Under the pieces are notes generated by a model that saw only the letters and a program-made list of their open reading frames with translations, was not told where the DNA came from and ran no database searches. This document shows, one piece after another, positions 50,306-60,700 of a DNA stretch of 64,000 bases. Made by a program: the position numbers and the translations under genes. The stretch is from Pseudomonas sp. MYb60 (GTDB lineage Bacteria > Pseudomonadota > Gammaproteobacteria > Pseudomonadales > Pseudomonadaceae), in assembly GCF_002979555.1 (NCBI RefSeq), contig NZ_PCOZ01000021.1, forward strand, positions 1-64,000, written 5' to 3'. How positions within the stretch are numbered: the stretch's first letter is position 1; every line of letters starts with the position of its first letter.

Positions 50306-50816
50306 CGGCGTTCGGGGTGAGTTGCTGGCCCTGCCACTCAAACGCGACGGGCGCCAGCACCTGGTCGATCTGCGCATCGCACCACAGTTCAGCCAAGGTC
50401 TTGCCCGCTTCCGGGTGCACGCGCTGCGGAGCCATCAGCGACAGCGGCCACAGCACGAAAGCATTCTTCAGGATCTCTGCGCGCGGCAGGATAAGGCCGT
50501 CGAAGTTACCGACCAAGTCGCCATACAGCAGCACGTCGATGTCCAACGGCAAGCCCTTGCGATCGGGTGCATAACGACCATTGTCGGCCTCGATGAATTT
50601 CAGCCGGCGATCCAGTTCCATCAACGGCAGGTCGGTGCAACCCGACACCACCAGGTTGAAGAATGGCCCGCTCTTGATCCCCACCGGCTGGCTTTCAAAC
50701 ACCGCCGAGCAGCGCATGTCGGTCAAAAACACCGCCAACGCGTCAAGGCCGGCGCACAGGTGGGTGTGGCGCTCGATATTGCTGCCAAGGCCAAGGTAAA
50801 CCTGAGTTAGCGACAT
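50298..50816 (-). CDS. folK: 6-hydroxymethyl-7,8-dihydropterin pyrophosphokinase
   Basis: Transfers pyrophosphate from ATP to the pterin in folate synthesis. 172 residues with the family start [26 protein letters not shown] and the metal/ATP motif RKGLPLDIDVLLYGD. It overlaps folB by 10 bases on the same strand. Its final Leu and stop codons lie in a REP. Confidence 0.95.
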   Translation of the reverse strand: MSLTQVYLGLGSNIERHTHLCAGLDALAVFLTDMRCSAVFESQPVGIKSGPFFNLVVSGCTDLPLMELDRRLKFIEADNGRYAPDRKGLPLDIDVLLYGDLVGNFDGLILPRAEILKNAFVLWPLSLMAPQRVHPEAGKTLAELWCDAQIDQVLAPVAFEWQGQQLTPNAAL

Positions 50817-51160
50817 CCGCGCTCGATCTCCACGCCCACGCCTTTGGCAGCTGGCAAGGCGCCCGGCTTGGTCAACTTGAGGTGCAGCCAGGGAATCTGG
50901 AACTCGCTCATCAGGACTTCGGCCAGGCGCTCGGCGAAGGTCTCGACCAGTTGGTACTGGGATTGCTCGGCAAACGCCTGGATGCGTGCGGACACACTGG
51001 CGTAATCCAGCGCCAGGGTCAGGTCGTCACCGGCCGCTGCCGGGCGGTTGTCCCAGGCAAAGCTCAGGTCCAGGCGCAGGCATTGGCGGATTCCGCGTTC
51101 CCAGTCGTAGGCTCCGATCACGGTGTCCACTTCCAGGCCTTCGATAAACACTCTGTCCAA
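50807..51160 (-). CDS. folB: Dihydroneopterin aldolase
   Basis: Converts dihydroneopterin to 6-hydroxymethyl-dihydropterin, the FolK substrate. 117 residues: [38 protein letters not shown] and a KPGALP near the C-terminus with the catalytic lysine. I choose the TTG codon at 51160 because GGAG lies 8 bases upstream and the family begins here; an ATG at 51184 would add eight residues (MSCCGEEC) that do not fit. It is divergent from plsY. Confidence 0.92.
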   Translation of the reverse strand: MDRVFIEGLEVDTVIGAYDWERGIRQCLRLDLSFAWDNRPAAAGDDLTLALDYASVSARIQAFAEQSQYQLVETFAERLAEVLMSEFQIPWLHLKLTKPGALPAAKGVGVEIERGCR

Positions 51161-51234
51161 GCACTCTTCTCCGCAGCACGACAAGGGCGCGATGCCCCGT
51201 TAGAATCAGGGCGTCCTCGCCCGGAATAGTTAGC

Positions 51235-51804
51235 ATGTTTTGGTCACTGGCGATTTTCGCCTACCTGCTCGGCTCGCTGTCCTTCGCCATTTTGCTCAGC
51301 CGCCTGACGGGAAATCCCGACCCGCGAATGAGTGGCTCAGGCAATGCCGGCGCCACCAATATGCTGCGCCTGGCCGGCAAGAAACTCGCCGTGCTGACGC
51401 TGCTGGGCGATCTGTGCAAGGGCCTGTTGCCCGTACTCATCGCCAGCCTCGCCGGCCTTACCCTGCAACAGCAGGCCTGGGTTGGCGTGTGTGCCGTCCT
51501 CGGCCATCTGTTTCCCCTGTACTTCCGCTTTCGCGGTGGCAAAGGTGTCGCTACGGCGGCCGGCATGCTGCTGGGGATTTACCCACCGGCAGCGCTGCTG
51601 GCCGTTATCGCCTGGCTGCTGACCTTCTACCTGACCCGCACCAGCTCACTCGCCGCGTTGATCGCAACGCCACTGACCCTGCCGTTGCTGGCCTGGCAGG
51701 AACCGGCGGCGCTGTTGCCGATGAGCGTGCTGACTCTGCTGATCGTCTGGCGCCACCGGGGCAATTTACGCGACCTGTTTGCCGGGCGCGAACGGCATTT
51801 TTAA
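51235..51804 (+). CDS. plsY: Acyl-phosphate:glycerol-3-phosphate acyltransferase PlsY
   Basis: Integral membrane enzyme for the first step of phospholipid synthesis. 189 residues, about five helices, with the three family motifs [25 protein letters not shown] and [19 protein letters not shown]. Gene order folB-plsY-tsaD is conserved in gammaproteobacteria. It converges on tsaD. Confidence 0.95.
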   Translation: MFWSLAIFAYLLGSLSFAILLSRLTGNPDPRMSGSGNAGATNMLRLAGKKLAVLTLLGDLCKGLLPVLIASLAGLTLQQQAWVGVCAVLGHLFPLYFRFRGGKGVATAAGMLLGIYPPAALLAVIAWLLTFYLTRTSSLAALIATPLTLPLLAWQEPAALLPMSVLTLLIVWRHRGNLRDLFAGRERHF

Positions 51805-51836
51805 ATCCGTTCGATGAGCCTGGCTCACGTCAGCCC

Positions 51837-52862
51837 TCACAACGGCGACAACTGCTCCATAGGCCAGCGCGCCTGCACGCTGATCGCCAGGCTTTCGTGC
51901 TGGCCGGCTTGCAGGCGCTGGCAGCCGGCGTAGGCGATCATCGCGCCATTGTCGGTGCAGAACTCGGGGCGCGCGTAGAACACATCGCCCTTCATGTCGC
52001 CGAGCATTTTTTCCAGTGAAACGCGCAACGCCTTGTTGGCGCTGACACCGCCAGCGATCACCAGGCGCTTCATGCCCGCCTGTTTAAGGGCGCGCTTGCA
52101 CTTGATGGTCAAAGTCTCCACCACGGCCTGCTGGAACGCCAGCGCGATGTCGCAACGGGCTTGCTCACTGTCGTCCCCGGCGCTGACGCTCTGCTGCCAG
52201 GTATTGAGCGCCGAGGTCTTCAGGCCGCTGAAGCTGAACATCAGCCCCGGGCGATCGCACATCGGGCGAGGGAACGTGTAGCGCCCGGCCGTGCCTTTTT
52301 CGGCCAGGCGAGCGATTTCCGGGCCGCCTGGATAATTGAGGCCCATCATCTTCGCGGTTTTGTCGAAGGCTTCGCCGGCGGCGTCGTCGAGCGACTCACC
52401 CAACAGGGTGTATTGGCCGATGCCATCGACCTGAACCAGCTGCGTATGGCCGCCGGAAACCAACAAAGCGACGAACGGAAACTCAGGGGGTGTTTTTTCC
52501 AGCATGGGCGCCAATAAATGGCCTTCCATGTGGTGCACACCCAAGGCCGGAATGCCCCAGGCAAACGCCAGTGCCTGGGCGCAAGAGGCCCCAACCAGAA
52601 GGGCTCCCACCAATCCGGGGCCGGCGGTGTAGGCAATGGCGTCGATCTCGGTGGCCACGCAGCCGGCCTCGTCCAGCACCTGGCGAATCAACGGCAGCAT
52701 GCGCTTGACGTGATCGCGGCTGGCAAGCTCCGGCACCACGCCGCCGTAGGCACGATGCAGGTCGATCTGACTGAACAGTGCATCGGCCAAAAGCCCGCGT
52801 TCACTGTCGTAAAGTGCGACACCGGTTTCGTCGCAGGAGGTTTCAAGTCCCAGTACTAGCAT
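51837..52862 (-). CDS. tsaD: tRNA N6-threonylcarbamoyladenosine transferase TsaD
   Basis: Catalytic subunit of t6A37 formation in ANN-decoding tRNAs. 341 residues of the ASKHA fold: [17 protein letters not shown], the metal site [24 protein letters not shown] and [10 protein letters not shown]. The start at 52862 is MLVLGLETS. It is divergent from rpsU, sharing a 202-base spacer with a CATAAT box at 52900-52905 that could serve rpsU. Confidence 0.96.
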   Translation of the reverse strand: MLVLGLETSCDETGVALYDSERGLLADALFSQIDLHRAYGGVVPELASRDHVKRMLPLIRQVLDEAGCVATEIDAIAYTAGPGLVGALLVGASCAQALAFAWGIPALGVHHMEGHLLAPMLEKTPPEFPFVALLVSGGHTQLVQVDGIGQYTLLGESLDDAAGEAFDKTAKMMGLNYPGGPEIARLAEKGTAGRYTFPRPMCDRPGLMFSFSGLKTSALNTWQQSVSAGDDSEQARCDIALAFQQAVVETLTIKCKRALKQAGMKRLVIAGGVSANKALRVSLEKMLGDMKGDVFYARPEFCTDNGAMIAYAGCQRLQAGQHESLAISVQARWPMEQLSPL

Positions 52863-53064
52863 GGGTTTGCGCCTTGTAGAGGCTGAATTCGAAGGCGCGC
52901 ATAATAGTCGCCACTCCACCTCCCGACTAGCGGTTTTCGATCAGAGGCTTTGCATTCCGGGCAATGAGGGGTTAACATCCGCAACCCTTAAAAACCGACG
53001 ACCTCAGCCGCGAATTGTTTGCGACGAGAACGTTGATCCCGGTAATGAAAGAAGGTAGCTCTGG

Positions 53065-53280
53065 ATGCCAGCCGTCAAAGTTAAAGAGAACGAACCCTTC
53101 GACGTAGCTCTGCGTCGTTTCAAGCGCTCCTGCGAAAAAGCCGGTGTACTGGCTGAAGTTCGTAGCCGCGAATTTTACGAGAAGCCAACTTCTGAGCGTA
53201 AGCGCAAAGCAGCAGCCGCTGTTAAGCGTCACGCCAAGAAAGTTCAGCGCGAACAGCGCCGCGCCGTTCGTCTGTACTAA
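53065..53280 (+). CDS. rpsU: 30S ribosomal protein bS21
   Basis: 71 residues, exact family length: [20 protein letters not shown] at the N-terminus and a very basic tail ending in RRAVRLY. First gene of the rpsU-dnaG-rpoD macromolecular-synthesis group. A hairpin at 53311-53331 follows, allowing ribosomal protein output to exceed dnaG expression. Confidence 0.98.
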
Positions 53281-53705
53281 TACACAGACGTTCGTAGCAA
53301 GCTTCTGCCAAGCCCGGCCCTCAGCCGGGCTATTGGCATTTGCGGATATCGCTTGATGCTTCACTGTTGACGCCGCACACGCGACCGATACAACTGCTTC
53401 ACACGTCAGAACTGGCTTTTCTGCCAGCGTGCACGTCTCTCCTGACGAGCCTAACAAGGCTACTGACGAGCACACTCATTCTATAAACAGGCGACCAAAC
53501 CGGTCGACTGCGCCCATCGAGCTCCAAGGCCCGCCGTTGGCCTGTATCGGACGCCCGGGCACCCTTTCTATGCCAAAGACTGAATAGAAATTAACGTCAG
53601 TGAATGTTCGGCAGATACACTTCCATGCAGCCCATCGAGCCACTCACCAGGTGCGCTTGAGCATTTCACGGGCCCTCATTTACACGCAGTGATGACGAGA
53701 ACGCC
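53281..53705 (+). other. rpsU-dnaG spacer
   Basis: 425 bases without a gene. It holds the rpsU hairpin (53311-53331), the small inverted repeat CTGGC-ttttct-GCCAG near 53412-53427, a direct repeat CTGACGAGC at 53442-53450 and 53463-53471 (21 bases apart), and a TATAAA at 53482-53487 that could be a -10 box without a good -35. The dnaG ribosome binding site is weak. Confidence 0.6.
53311..53331 (+). terminator. rpsU terminator/attenuator
   Basis: AGCCCGGC / GCCGGGCT 8-bp perfect stem with a 5-base loop, 31 bases after the rpsU stop, extendable by GCCA/TGGC. The T content after it is modest. This position matches the attenuator known between rpsU and dnaG in E. coli. Confidence 0.7.
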
Positions 53706-55679
53706 ATGGCCGGGCTGATTCCCCAGAGCTTTATTGACGACCTGCTGAACCGCACCGACATCGTCGATGTTGTCAGCTCGCGCGTGCAAATGAAGAAGGC
53801 CGGCAAGAACTACACCGCCTGCTGCCCGTTCCACAAGGAAAAGACCCCGTCGTTCAGCGTCAGCCCCGACAAGCAGTTCTACTACTGCTTCGGCTGCGGC
53901 GCGGGCGGCAATGCCCTCGGCTTCATCATGGACCACGACAACCTGGACTTCCCCCAGGCCGTCGAGGAACTGGCCAAAGCCGCCGGCATGGAAATCCCCC
54001 GCGAAGAAAGTGGCCGCCCGCACAAACCGCGCCAGCCCACCGATTCGCCGCTGTACCCGCTGCTGACGGCCGCTGCCGACTTCTATCGCCAGGCACTTAA
54101 AAGCCATCCGCAGCGCAAGGCCGCTGTCGACTACCTCAAAGGCCGCGGCCTCACCGGCGAAATCGCCCGCGACTTCGGCCTGGGTTTCGCGCCGCCCGGT
54201 TGGGACAACCTGTACAAGCACCTGAGCAGCGACACCTTGCAGCAAAAGGCCATGATCGACGCCGGCCTGCTGGTGGAGAACGCCGAGACCGGCAAGCGTT
54301 ATGACCGCTTCCGCGACCGCGTGATGTTTCCGATCCGCGACAGCCGTGGCCGCATCATCGCCTTCGGTGGGCGCGTACTGGGCGACGACAAGCCCAAGTA
54401 CTTGAACTCCCCGGAAACGCCGGTATTCCACAAGGGCCAGGAACTCTACGGGCTATTCGAGGCGCGCAAGAACAACCGCAACCTCGACGAGATCATTGTG
54501 GTTGAAGGCTATATGGACGTGATCGCCCTGGCCCAGCAAGGCTTGCGCAATGCCGTGGCCACGCTCGGCACCGCGACCAGTGAAGAACACCTGAAGCGCC
54601 TGTTCCGCGTCGTGCCCAGCGTGCTGTTCTGTTTCGACGGCGACCAGGCTGGCCGCAACGCCGCCTGGCGCGCACTCGAAGCCACGCTGTCGAGCCTGCA
54701 GGATGGTCGCCGTGCGCGATTTCTGTTCCTGCCCGAAGGCGAAGACCCGGACACCCTGGTGCGCTCCGAAGGCACCGACGCCTTCCGCGCCCGCATCAAT
54801 CAACACGCTCAGCCGCTGGCGGACTACTTCTTCCAGCAACTGACCGAAGAGGCTGACCCGCGCTCCCTCGAAGGCAAGGCCCACATGGCCACGCTCGCGG
54901 CGCCGCTGATCGACAAAGTACCCGGGGCCAACCTGCGCACCCTGATGCGCCAGCGCCTGCTGGAGATCACCGGATTAAGCGGCGAAGCCGTCAGCCAGCT
55001 GGTACACAGCGCCCCACAGGATGCACCGCCCCCAGCCTACGATCCGGGCATGGATTACGACGCCATGCCGGACTATTCCGACTTCCACCAACCGCATGAC
55101 GCCTATGCGCCCCAGCAGGAGTGGACGCCGAAAAAACCCGGCGCCGGCGGCAAGAAGTGGGACAAGAAACCGTGGAACAAGAATGGCAAGCGCGGCGATC
55201 GCGACGAAGCCTACGCTCCGCGAACCCCGGTCGCCGTCGAAGCGCCCACATTGATTGCCCTGCGCACACTGATTCATCACCCGCAATTGGCGGGCAAGGT
55301 GGAGAGCGCCGATCATTTTGCCAATGCGAGCAACACCTATGCTCAGGTGCTGATTGCCCTGATCGAGGCCGTGCAGAAAAATCCTAAGCTAAACTCAATC
55401 CAGCTGATGGCGCGCTGGCACGGCACAGAACAAGGCCGACTGCTCAAAGCGCTGGCGGAAAAGGAGTGGCTAATTGACGGCGACAACCTTGAACAACAGT
55501 TTTTAGACACCATTACTAGGTTATCCGCGGGCCAGCACACGCAGACCCTCGATGAACTGATCAAGAGAGCAAGGCAGCCGGGATTGACGGCTGAAGAGCA
55601 AATTCAGATAGCAAAACAGATGCGCGACCTCTTAAAACAGAACGTTTGCGCATCAAACCCGACCTCAGCTGGCGTGTGA
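53706..55679 (+). CDS. dnaG: DNA primase
   Basis: Makes RNA primers at the replication fork. 657 residues: CHC2 zinc finger (CCPFHKEKTPSF, YYCFGCGAGG; about residues 38-65), the DnaG catalytic core with TOPRIM motifs (VVEGYMDVIALAQ, CFDGDQAGRNAA) and a C-terminal DnaB-binding region after a Pro/Lys-rich linker (about 460-515). The linker is longer and more basic than in E. coli. Start ATG 53706 with only a weak ribosome binding site, consistent with low primase levels. Confidence 0.97.
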   Translation: MAGLIPQSFIDDLLNRTDIVDVVSSRVQMKKAGKNYTACCPFHKEKTPSFSVSPDKQFYYCFGCGAGGNALGFIMDHDNLDFPQAVEELAKAAGMEIPREESGRPHKPRQPTDSPLYPLLTAAADFYRQALKSHPQRKAAVDYLKGRGLTGEIARDFGLGFAPPGWDNLYKHLSSDTLQQKAMIDAGLLVENAETGKRYDRFRDRVMFPIRDSRGRIIAFGGRVLGDDKPKYLNSPETPVFHKGQELYGLFEARKNNRNLDEIIVVEGYMDVIALAQQGLRNAVATLGTATSEEHLKRLFRVVPSVLFCFDGDQAGRNAAWRALEATLSSLQDGRRARFLFLPEGEDPDTLVRSEGTDAFRARINQHAQPLADYFFQQLTEEADPRSLEGKAHMATLAAPLIDKVPGANLRTLMRQRLLEITGLSGEAVSQLVHSAPQDAPPPAYDPGMDYDAMPDYSDFHQPHDAYAPQQEWTPKKPGAGGKKWDKKPWNKNGKRGDRDEAYAPRTPVAVEAPTLIALRTLIHHPQLAGKVESADHFANASNTYAQVLIALIEAVQKNPKLNSIQLMARWHGTEQGRLLKALAEKEWLIDGDNLEQQFLDTITRLSAGQHTQTLDELIKRARQPGLTAEEQIQIAKQMRDLLKQNVCASNPTSAGV

Positions 55680-55693
55680 GGTCATAGCTCGGG

Positions 55694-55699
55694 TATAAT
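55694..55699 (+). promoter_or_regulatory. Possible rpoD promoter (-10 box)
   Basis: Perfect TATAAT in the context CGGGTATAATCC, 15 bases after the dnaG stop and 48 bases before the rpoD ATG. No good -35 box at the usual distance, so it may need an activator or be an extended -10 type. Confidence 0.45.
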
Positions 55700-55746
55700 C
55701 CTCGGCTTGTTTTTTGCCCGCCAAGACCTTCAGTGGATAGGGTGTT

Positions 55747-57594
55747 ATGTCCGGAAAAGCGCAACAGCAGTCTCGTATCAAAGAGTTGATCACCCTTGGT
55801 CGTGAGCAGAAGTATCTGACTTACGCAGAGGTCAACGATCACCTGCCTGAGGATATTTCAGATCCAGAGCAGGTGGAAGACATCATCCGCATGATTAATG
55901 ACATGGGGATCCCCGTACACGAGAGTGCTCCGGATGCGGACGCCCTTATGTTGGCCGACGCCGATACCGACGAGGCAGCCGCTGAAGAAGCCGCTGCAGC
56001 GCTGGCCGCGGTGGAGACCGACATCGGTCGCACGACTGACCCTGTGCGCATGTATATGCGTGAAATGGGTACCGTCGAGTTGCTGACACGCGAAGGCGAA
56101 ATCGAAATCGCCAAGCGTATCGAAGAGGGCATCCGTGAAGTGATGGGCGCAATCGCGCACTTCCCTGGCACGGTTGACCACATTCTCTCCGAGTACACTC
56201 GCGTCACCACCGAAGGTGGCCGCCTGTCCGACGTCTTGAGCGGTTATATCGACCCGGACGACGGCATTGCGCCGCCTGCTGCCGAAGTGCCACCGCCTGT
56301 CGATGCCAAGGCCGCGAAAGCGGACGACGATTCCGACGACGACGATGCCGAAAGCAGTGACGACGAAGAAGAAGCCGAAAGCGGTCCAGACCCGATCATC
56401 GCCGCCCAGCGTTTCGGTGCGGTTTCCGATCAAATGGAAATCACCCGCAAGGCCCTGAAGAAGCACGGTCGCGCCAACAAGCAGGCAATCGCCGAGCTGC
56501 TGGCCCTGGCTGAGCTGTTCATGCCGATCAAGCTGGTCCCGAAGCAATTCGAAGGCCTGGTTGAACGCGTTCGTAGCGCCCTTGAGCGTCTGCGTGCACA
56601 AGAGCGTGCGATCATGCAGCTCTGTGTCCGTGATGCGCGCATGCCGCGTACCGACTTCCTGCGCCAGTTCCCGGGCAACGAAGTTGACGAAAGCTGGACT
56701 GACGCCCTAGCCAAGGGCAAGGCGAAATACGCCGAAGCCATTGGCCGCTTGCAACCGGACATCATCCGTTGCCAGCAGAAGCTGCAAGCATTGGAGACCG
56801 AAACCGGTCTGACGATTGCCGAGATCAAGGACATCAACCGTCGCATGTCGATCGGTGAGGCCAAGGCCCGCCGCGCGAAGAAAGAGATGGTTGAAGCAAA
56901 CTTGCGTCTGGTGATCTCCATCGCCAAGAAGTACACCAACCGTGGCCTGCAATTCCTCGACCTGATCCAGGAAGGCAACATCGGCTTGATGAAGGCTGTG
57001 GACAAGTTCGAATACCGTCGCGGCTACAAGTTCTCGACTTATGCCACCTGGTGGATCCGTCAGGCGATCACTCGCTCGATCGCCGACCAGGCCCGCACCA
57101 TCCGTATTCCGGTGCACATGATCGAGACCATCAACAAGCTCAACCGTATTTCCCGGCAGATGTTGCAGGAAATGGGTCGCGAACCGACCCCGGAAGAGCT
57201 GGGCGAACGCATGGAAATGCCTGAGGATAAAATCCGCAAGGTATTGAAGATCGCTAAAGAGCCGATCTCCATGGAAACCCCGATTGGTGATGACGAAGAC
57301 TCCCATCTGGGTGACTTCATCGAAGACTCGACCATGCAGTCGCCAATCGATGTCGCCACTGTTGAGAGCCTCAAAGAAGCGACTCGCGACGTACTCTCCG
57401 GCCTCACTGCCCGTGAAGCCAAGGTACTGCGCATGCGTTTCGGCATCGACATGAATACCGACCACACCCTTGAGGAAGTCGGTAAGCAGTTTGACGTGAC
57501 CCGCGAGCGGATCCGTCAGATCGAAGCCAAGGCGCTGCGCAAGTTGCGCCACCCGACGCGAAGCGAGCATCTGCGCTCCTTCCTCGACGAGTGA
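55747..57594 (+). CDS. rpoD: RNA polymerase primary sigma factor (sigma-70)
   Basis: 615 residues, the normal size in pseudomonads. Region 1.1 (1-80), an acidic Asp/Glu/Ser stretch in the non-conserved region (about 195-220), region 2 with [20 protein letters not shown] and [17 protein letters not shown], region 3, and region 4.2 with [20 protein letters not shown]. It is followed by a strong terminator. Confidence 0.98.
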   Translation: MSGKAQQQSRIKELITLGREQKYLTYAEVNDHLPEDISDPEQVEDIIRMINDMGIPVHESAPDADALMLADADTDEAAAEEAAAALAAVETDIGRTTDPVRMYMREMGTVELLTREGEIEIAKRIEEGIREVMGAIAHFPGTVDHILSEYTRVTTEGGRLSDVLSGYIDPDDGIAPPAAEVPPPVDAKAAKADDDSDDDDAESSDDEEEAESGPDPIIAAQRFGAVSDQMEITRKALKKHGRANKQAIAELLALAELFMPIKLVPKQFEGLVERVRSALERLRAQERAIMQLCVRDARMPRTDFLRQFPGNEVDESWTDALAKGKAKYAEAIGRLQPDIIRCQQKLQALETETGLTIAEIKDINRRMSIGEAKARRAKKEMVEANLRLVISIAKKYTNRGLQFLDLIQEGNIGLMKAVDKFEYRRGYKFSTYATWWIRQAITRSIADQARTIRIPVHMIETINKLNRISRQMLQEMGREPTPEELGERMEMPEDKIRKVLKIAKEPISMETPIGDDEDSHLGDFIEDSTMQSPIDVATVESLKEATRDVLSGLTAREAKVLRMRFGIDMNTDHTLEEVGKQFDVTRERIRQIEAKALRKLRHPTRSEHLRSFLDE

Positions 57595-57600
57595 TACCAG

Positions 57601-57632
57601 AACCCCCGGCCCAGGCCGGGGGTTTTGTTTTC
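57601..57632 (+). terminator. rpoD terminator
   Basis: CCCCCGGCC / GGCCGGGGG 9-bp perfect stem with a 2-base loop, then TTTTGTTTTC. A textbook rho-independent terminator ending the rpsU-dnaG-rpoD group. Confidence 0.95.
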
Positions 57633-57730
57633 TATGGATTTCTTTCTGTAGATTAACTGCCCGCGCAACACCCCTCCCCCGCAATGCCCGTCTACACTCG
57701 AACCATTCCCCGTGCCATAACGAGACCGTT

Positions 57731-60700
57731 ATGCCCAGATTGCCGACCGTGCTACTGCTGTCGCTGCTGACCTGGACCGCAACGGCTGGCGCGTTGACGC
57801 TTACTGATGATGAGCGGAGCTGGTTGGCGGACCATCAGGAGCTGCGGCTGGGGGTGGACGCCTCGTGGCCACCCTTCGAATACCGTGATGCCGATGGCCG
57901 CTACCAGGGTTTGGCAGCCGATTACATGCGCCTGATCCAGGACCGCCTGGGTGTGCGGGTCAATCTGATCGAGCCGCCCAGCTGGGGTGCCGTGCTGGAA
58001 ATGGCACGCGAAAATCAGCTCAACCTGATTCCCAGCATCATGTCGACGCCGGAACGCCAGAATTACCTGGCCTTCACCCGCCCTTACATCGACTTTCCCA
58101 TGGTGATCCTTGCCCACGAAGGCGGCGCACGCCCCCGCAACCTCAAGGACTTGTACGGGCTCAAGATCGCCGTGGTAGAAAACTATGCGCCCCACGAACT
58201 GCTGCGCACCCACCACCCGGACCTGAACCTGGTCGCCCTGCCCAACGTCAGCTCAACCTTGCAGGCGCTGGCAACGGGCGAAGTGGACGCCGTGGTCAGC
58301 GACCTCGCCTCCAGCGTCTGGAGCCTGCGTGAACTCAAGCTCGATGGCTTGTACGTCAGCGGCGAAACGCCCTACCGCTATCAACTGGCAATGGGTGTAC
58401 CGCGCGACGACAAAGTATTGGTGGGCATTCTGGACAAGGTCCTCGCCGACCTCAGCCCGGACGAAACCAGCGCTATCCAGCAGCATTGGGTGGGCAGCCT
58501 CACCGATCACCGCACCTTCTGGACCGATCTGCTGCTGTACGGTTTGCCAGCCGTGCTGCTGCTGAGCACCGTATTGGCCATCGTGATTCGGATCAATCGT
58601 CGGCTCAGTTCGGAAATTTCCCGCAGGGTCGCTCTGGAACAGGAACTGCGCAGCAGCGAGTACCACTATCGCGGGCTGGTGGAGAGCCTGTCCGCCATCG
58701 CGTGGGAAGCCAGCGTCGCGGACTTCACCTACAGCTACGTCTCGCCCCACGCCGAAGACCTGTTGGGCTACCCCCGTGCCCACTGGCTGATCCCGGGCTT
58801 CTGGCGCAACATCATCCACCCCGCCGACCTTACGCGCACTGAAGCCTATTGTTTCCGCGAGACCCGCGCCAACCGCGACCACAGCATCGACTACCGCGTG
58901 ATCACCGCCGATGGCCGCTGCCTCTGGGTGCGCGATATCGTCAGCCTGATCGAGCATGGGCATGAGCCGGTGCTGCGCGGCTTGATGATCGACATCAGCG
59001 AGGCCAAACGTACCGAGGAAGCGCTGCAATTGTCCGAGCAGAAATTTGCCTCGGTGTTCCAGCAATGCCCGGACATCCTGGTGATCGCCCGGCTATCCGA
59101 CGGTTGCTTGCTGGAGGTCAACAAGGCATTCGAGGATCAGATCGGGCTGCGCGCCGAAGACGTGGTGGGCAAAACCGGGACCGAGCTGGATATATGGGGC
59201 ATTCCCGGCAGCGGCCCCGAGCTGCTGAAACGCGTGCAGACCACCAGTATCCGCAACCTCGAGATGCCATTTCTGCGCAGCAATGGCCAAGCGTTTACCG
59301 GGCTGATATCCGCCGAGCCGTTTCAATTGGATACGGTGGAAGCCATCGTGGTGGTGGTACGTGACATCACCCAGCTCAAAGAAACCCAGCAACAGCTGCA
59401 GACCTCCGAAGAGAAGTTCGCCAAAGCCTTCCATGCCTCCCCTGATGGCTTGTTGCTGAGCCGCCAGCGCGATGGCCTGCTCATCGAAGTCAACGAAGGT
59501 TTCAGCCGCCTGACCGGGTTCACCAGCGCGACGTCCATCGACCAGACGGCCCTGGACCTGGGGATCTGGGTAGACCTCAACGAGCGCCAGCACATGCTGG
59601 AACTGATGCAACGCGATGGTTTTGTGCGCGACTTCATCTGCCACATCCGTCGCGCCGACGGCCTGATCCGCCTGTGCGAACTGTCCAGCCGTCCGCTGCC
59701 CATCGGCGACGACGACTGCATGCTGACTATCGCCCGGGACATCACCGACCGCCAACTGATGCAGGAAAAGCTGCAACAGGCTGCCACCGTCTTCGAGAGC
59801 ACTGCCGAAGGGGTATTGATCACCGATACGCAGCAGAACATCAGCGCGGTCAACCGCGCCTTCAGCGAAATCACTGGCTACAGCGAAGCCGAAGCCCTCG
59901 GTCAGACCCCTCGCCTGCTTGCCTCAGGCTTGCACGACAGCGCCTTCTACGCAGCCATGTGGCACCAGTTGACCGCCCACGGCCACTGGCAGGGCGAGAT
60001 TTCCAACCGCCGCAAGAGTGGCGAGGTGTACCCCAGTTGGCTGACCATCAGCGCGGTGCGCAACCGCGAGCAGTTGATCACCCACTTCGTCGCGGTATTT
60101 GCCGACATCTCCAGCCTCAAGCTGGCCCAGGCCCGCCTCGACTACCAAGCGCACCACGACCCGCTGACCGGCCTGCCCAACCGCACGCTGTTTGAAAGCC
60201 GCCTGCAATCGGCACTCAACGGCCAGCAGGAAACCGGCAAGCAGGGCGCCGTGCTGTTCCTCGACCTGGACCGCTTCAAGCACATCAACGACAGTCTCGG
60301 CCACCCCGTCGGCGACCTGCTGCTCAAGGACATCGCCGTGCGCCTCAAGGAGCAATTGCGTGACATTGATACCGTCGCTCGCTTGGGCGGCGACGAATTC
60401 ATCATCCTGCTCCCCGGCCTGCAACACCCCGGCGATGCCGAACACTTGGCGAATAAGCTACTGGCGTGTTTCACCCCGCCGTTCCAGGCTGGCGAACATG
60501 AATTTTTCATCAGTGCCAGTATCGGCACCAGCCTGTATCCCCAGGACGGCACCGACGTCGCCACCCTGGTCAAGAACGCCGACGCCGCGATGTACCGCTC
60601 CAAGGCCAAAGGCCGCAACCGCGTCGAAAGCTACACCCAGGACCTCACGGCCCAGGCCAACGAACGCGTCGCACTGGAGCATGAACTGCGCCGCGCCATC

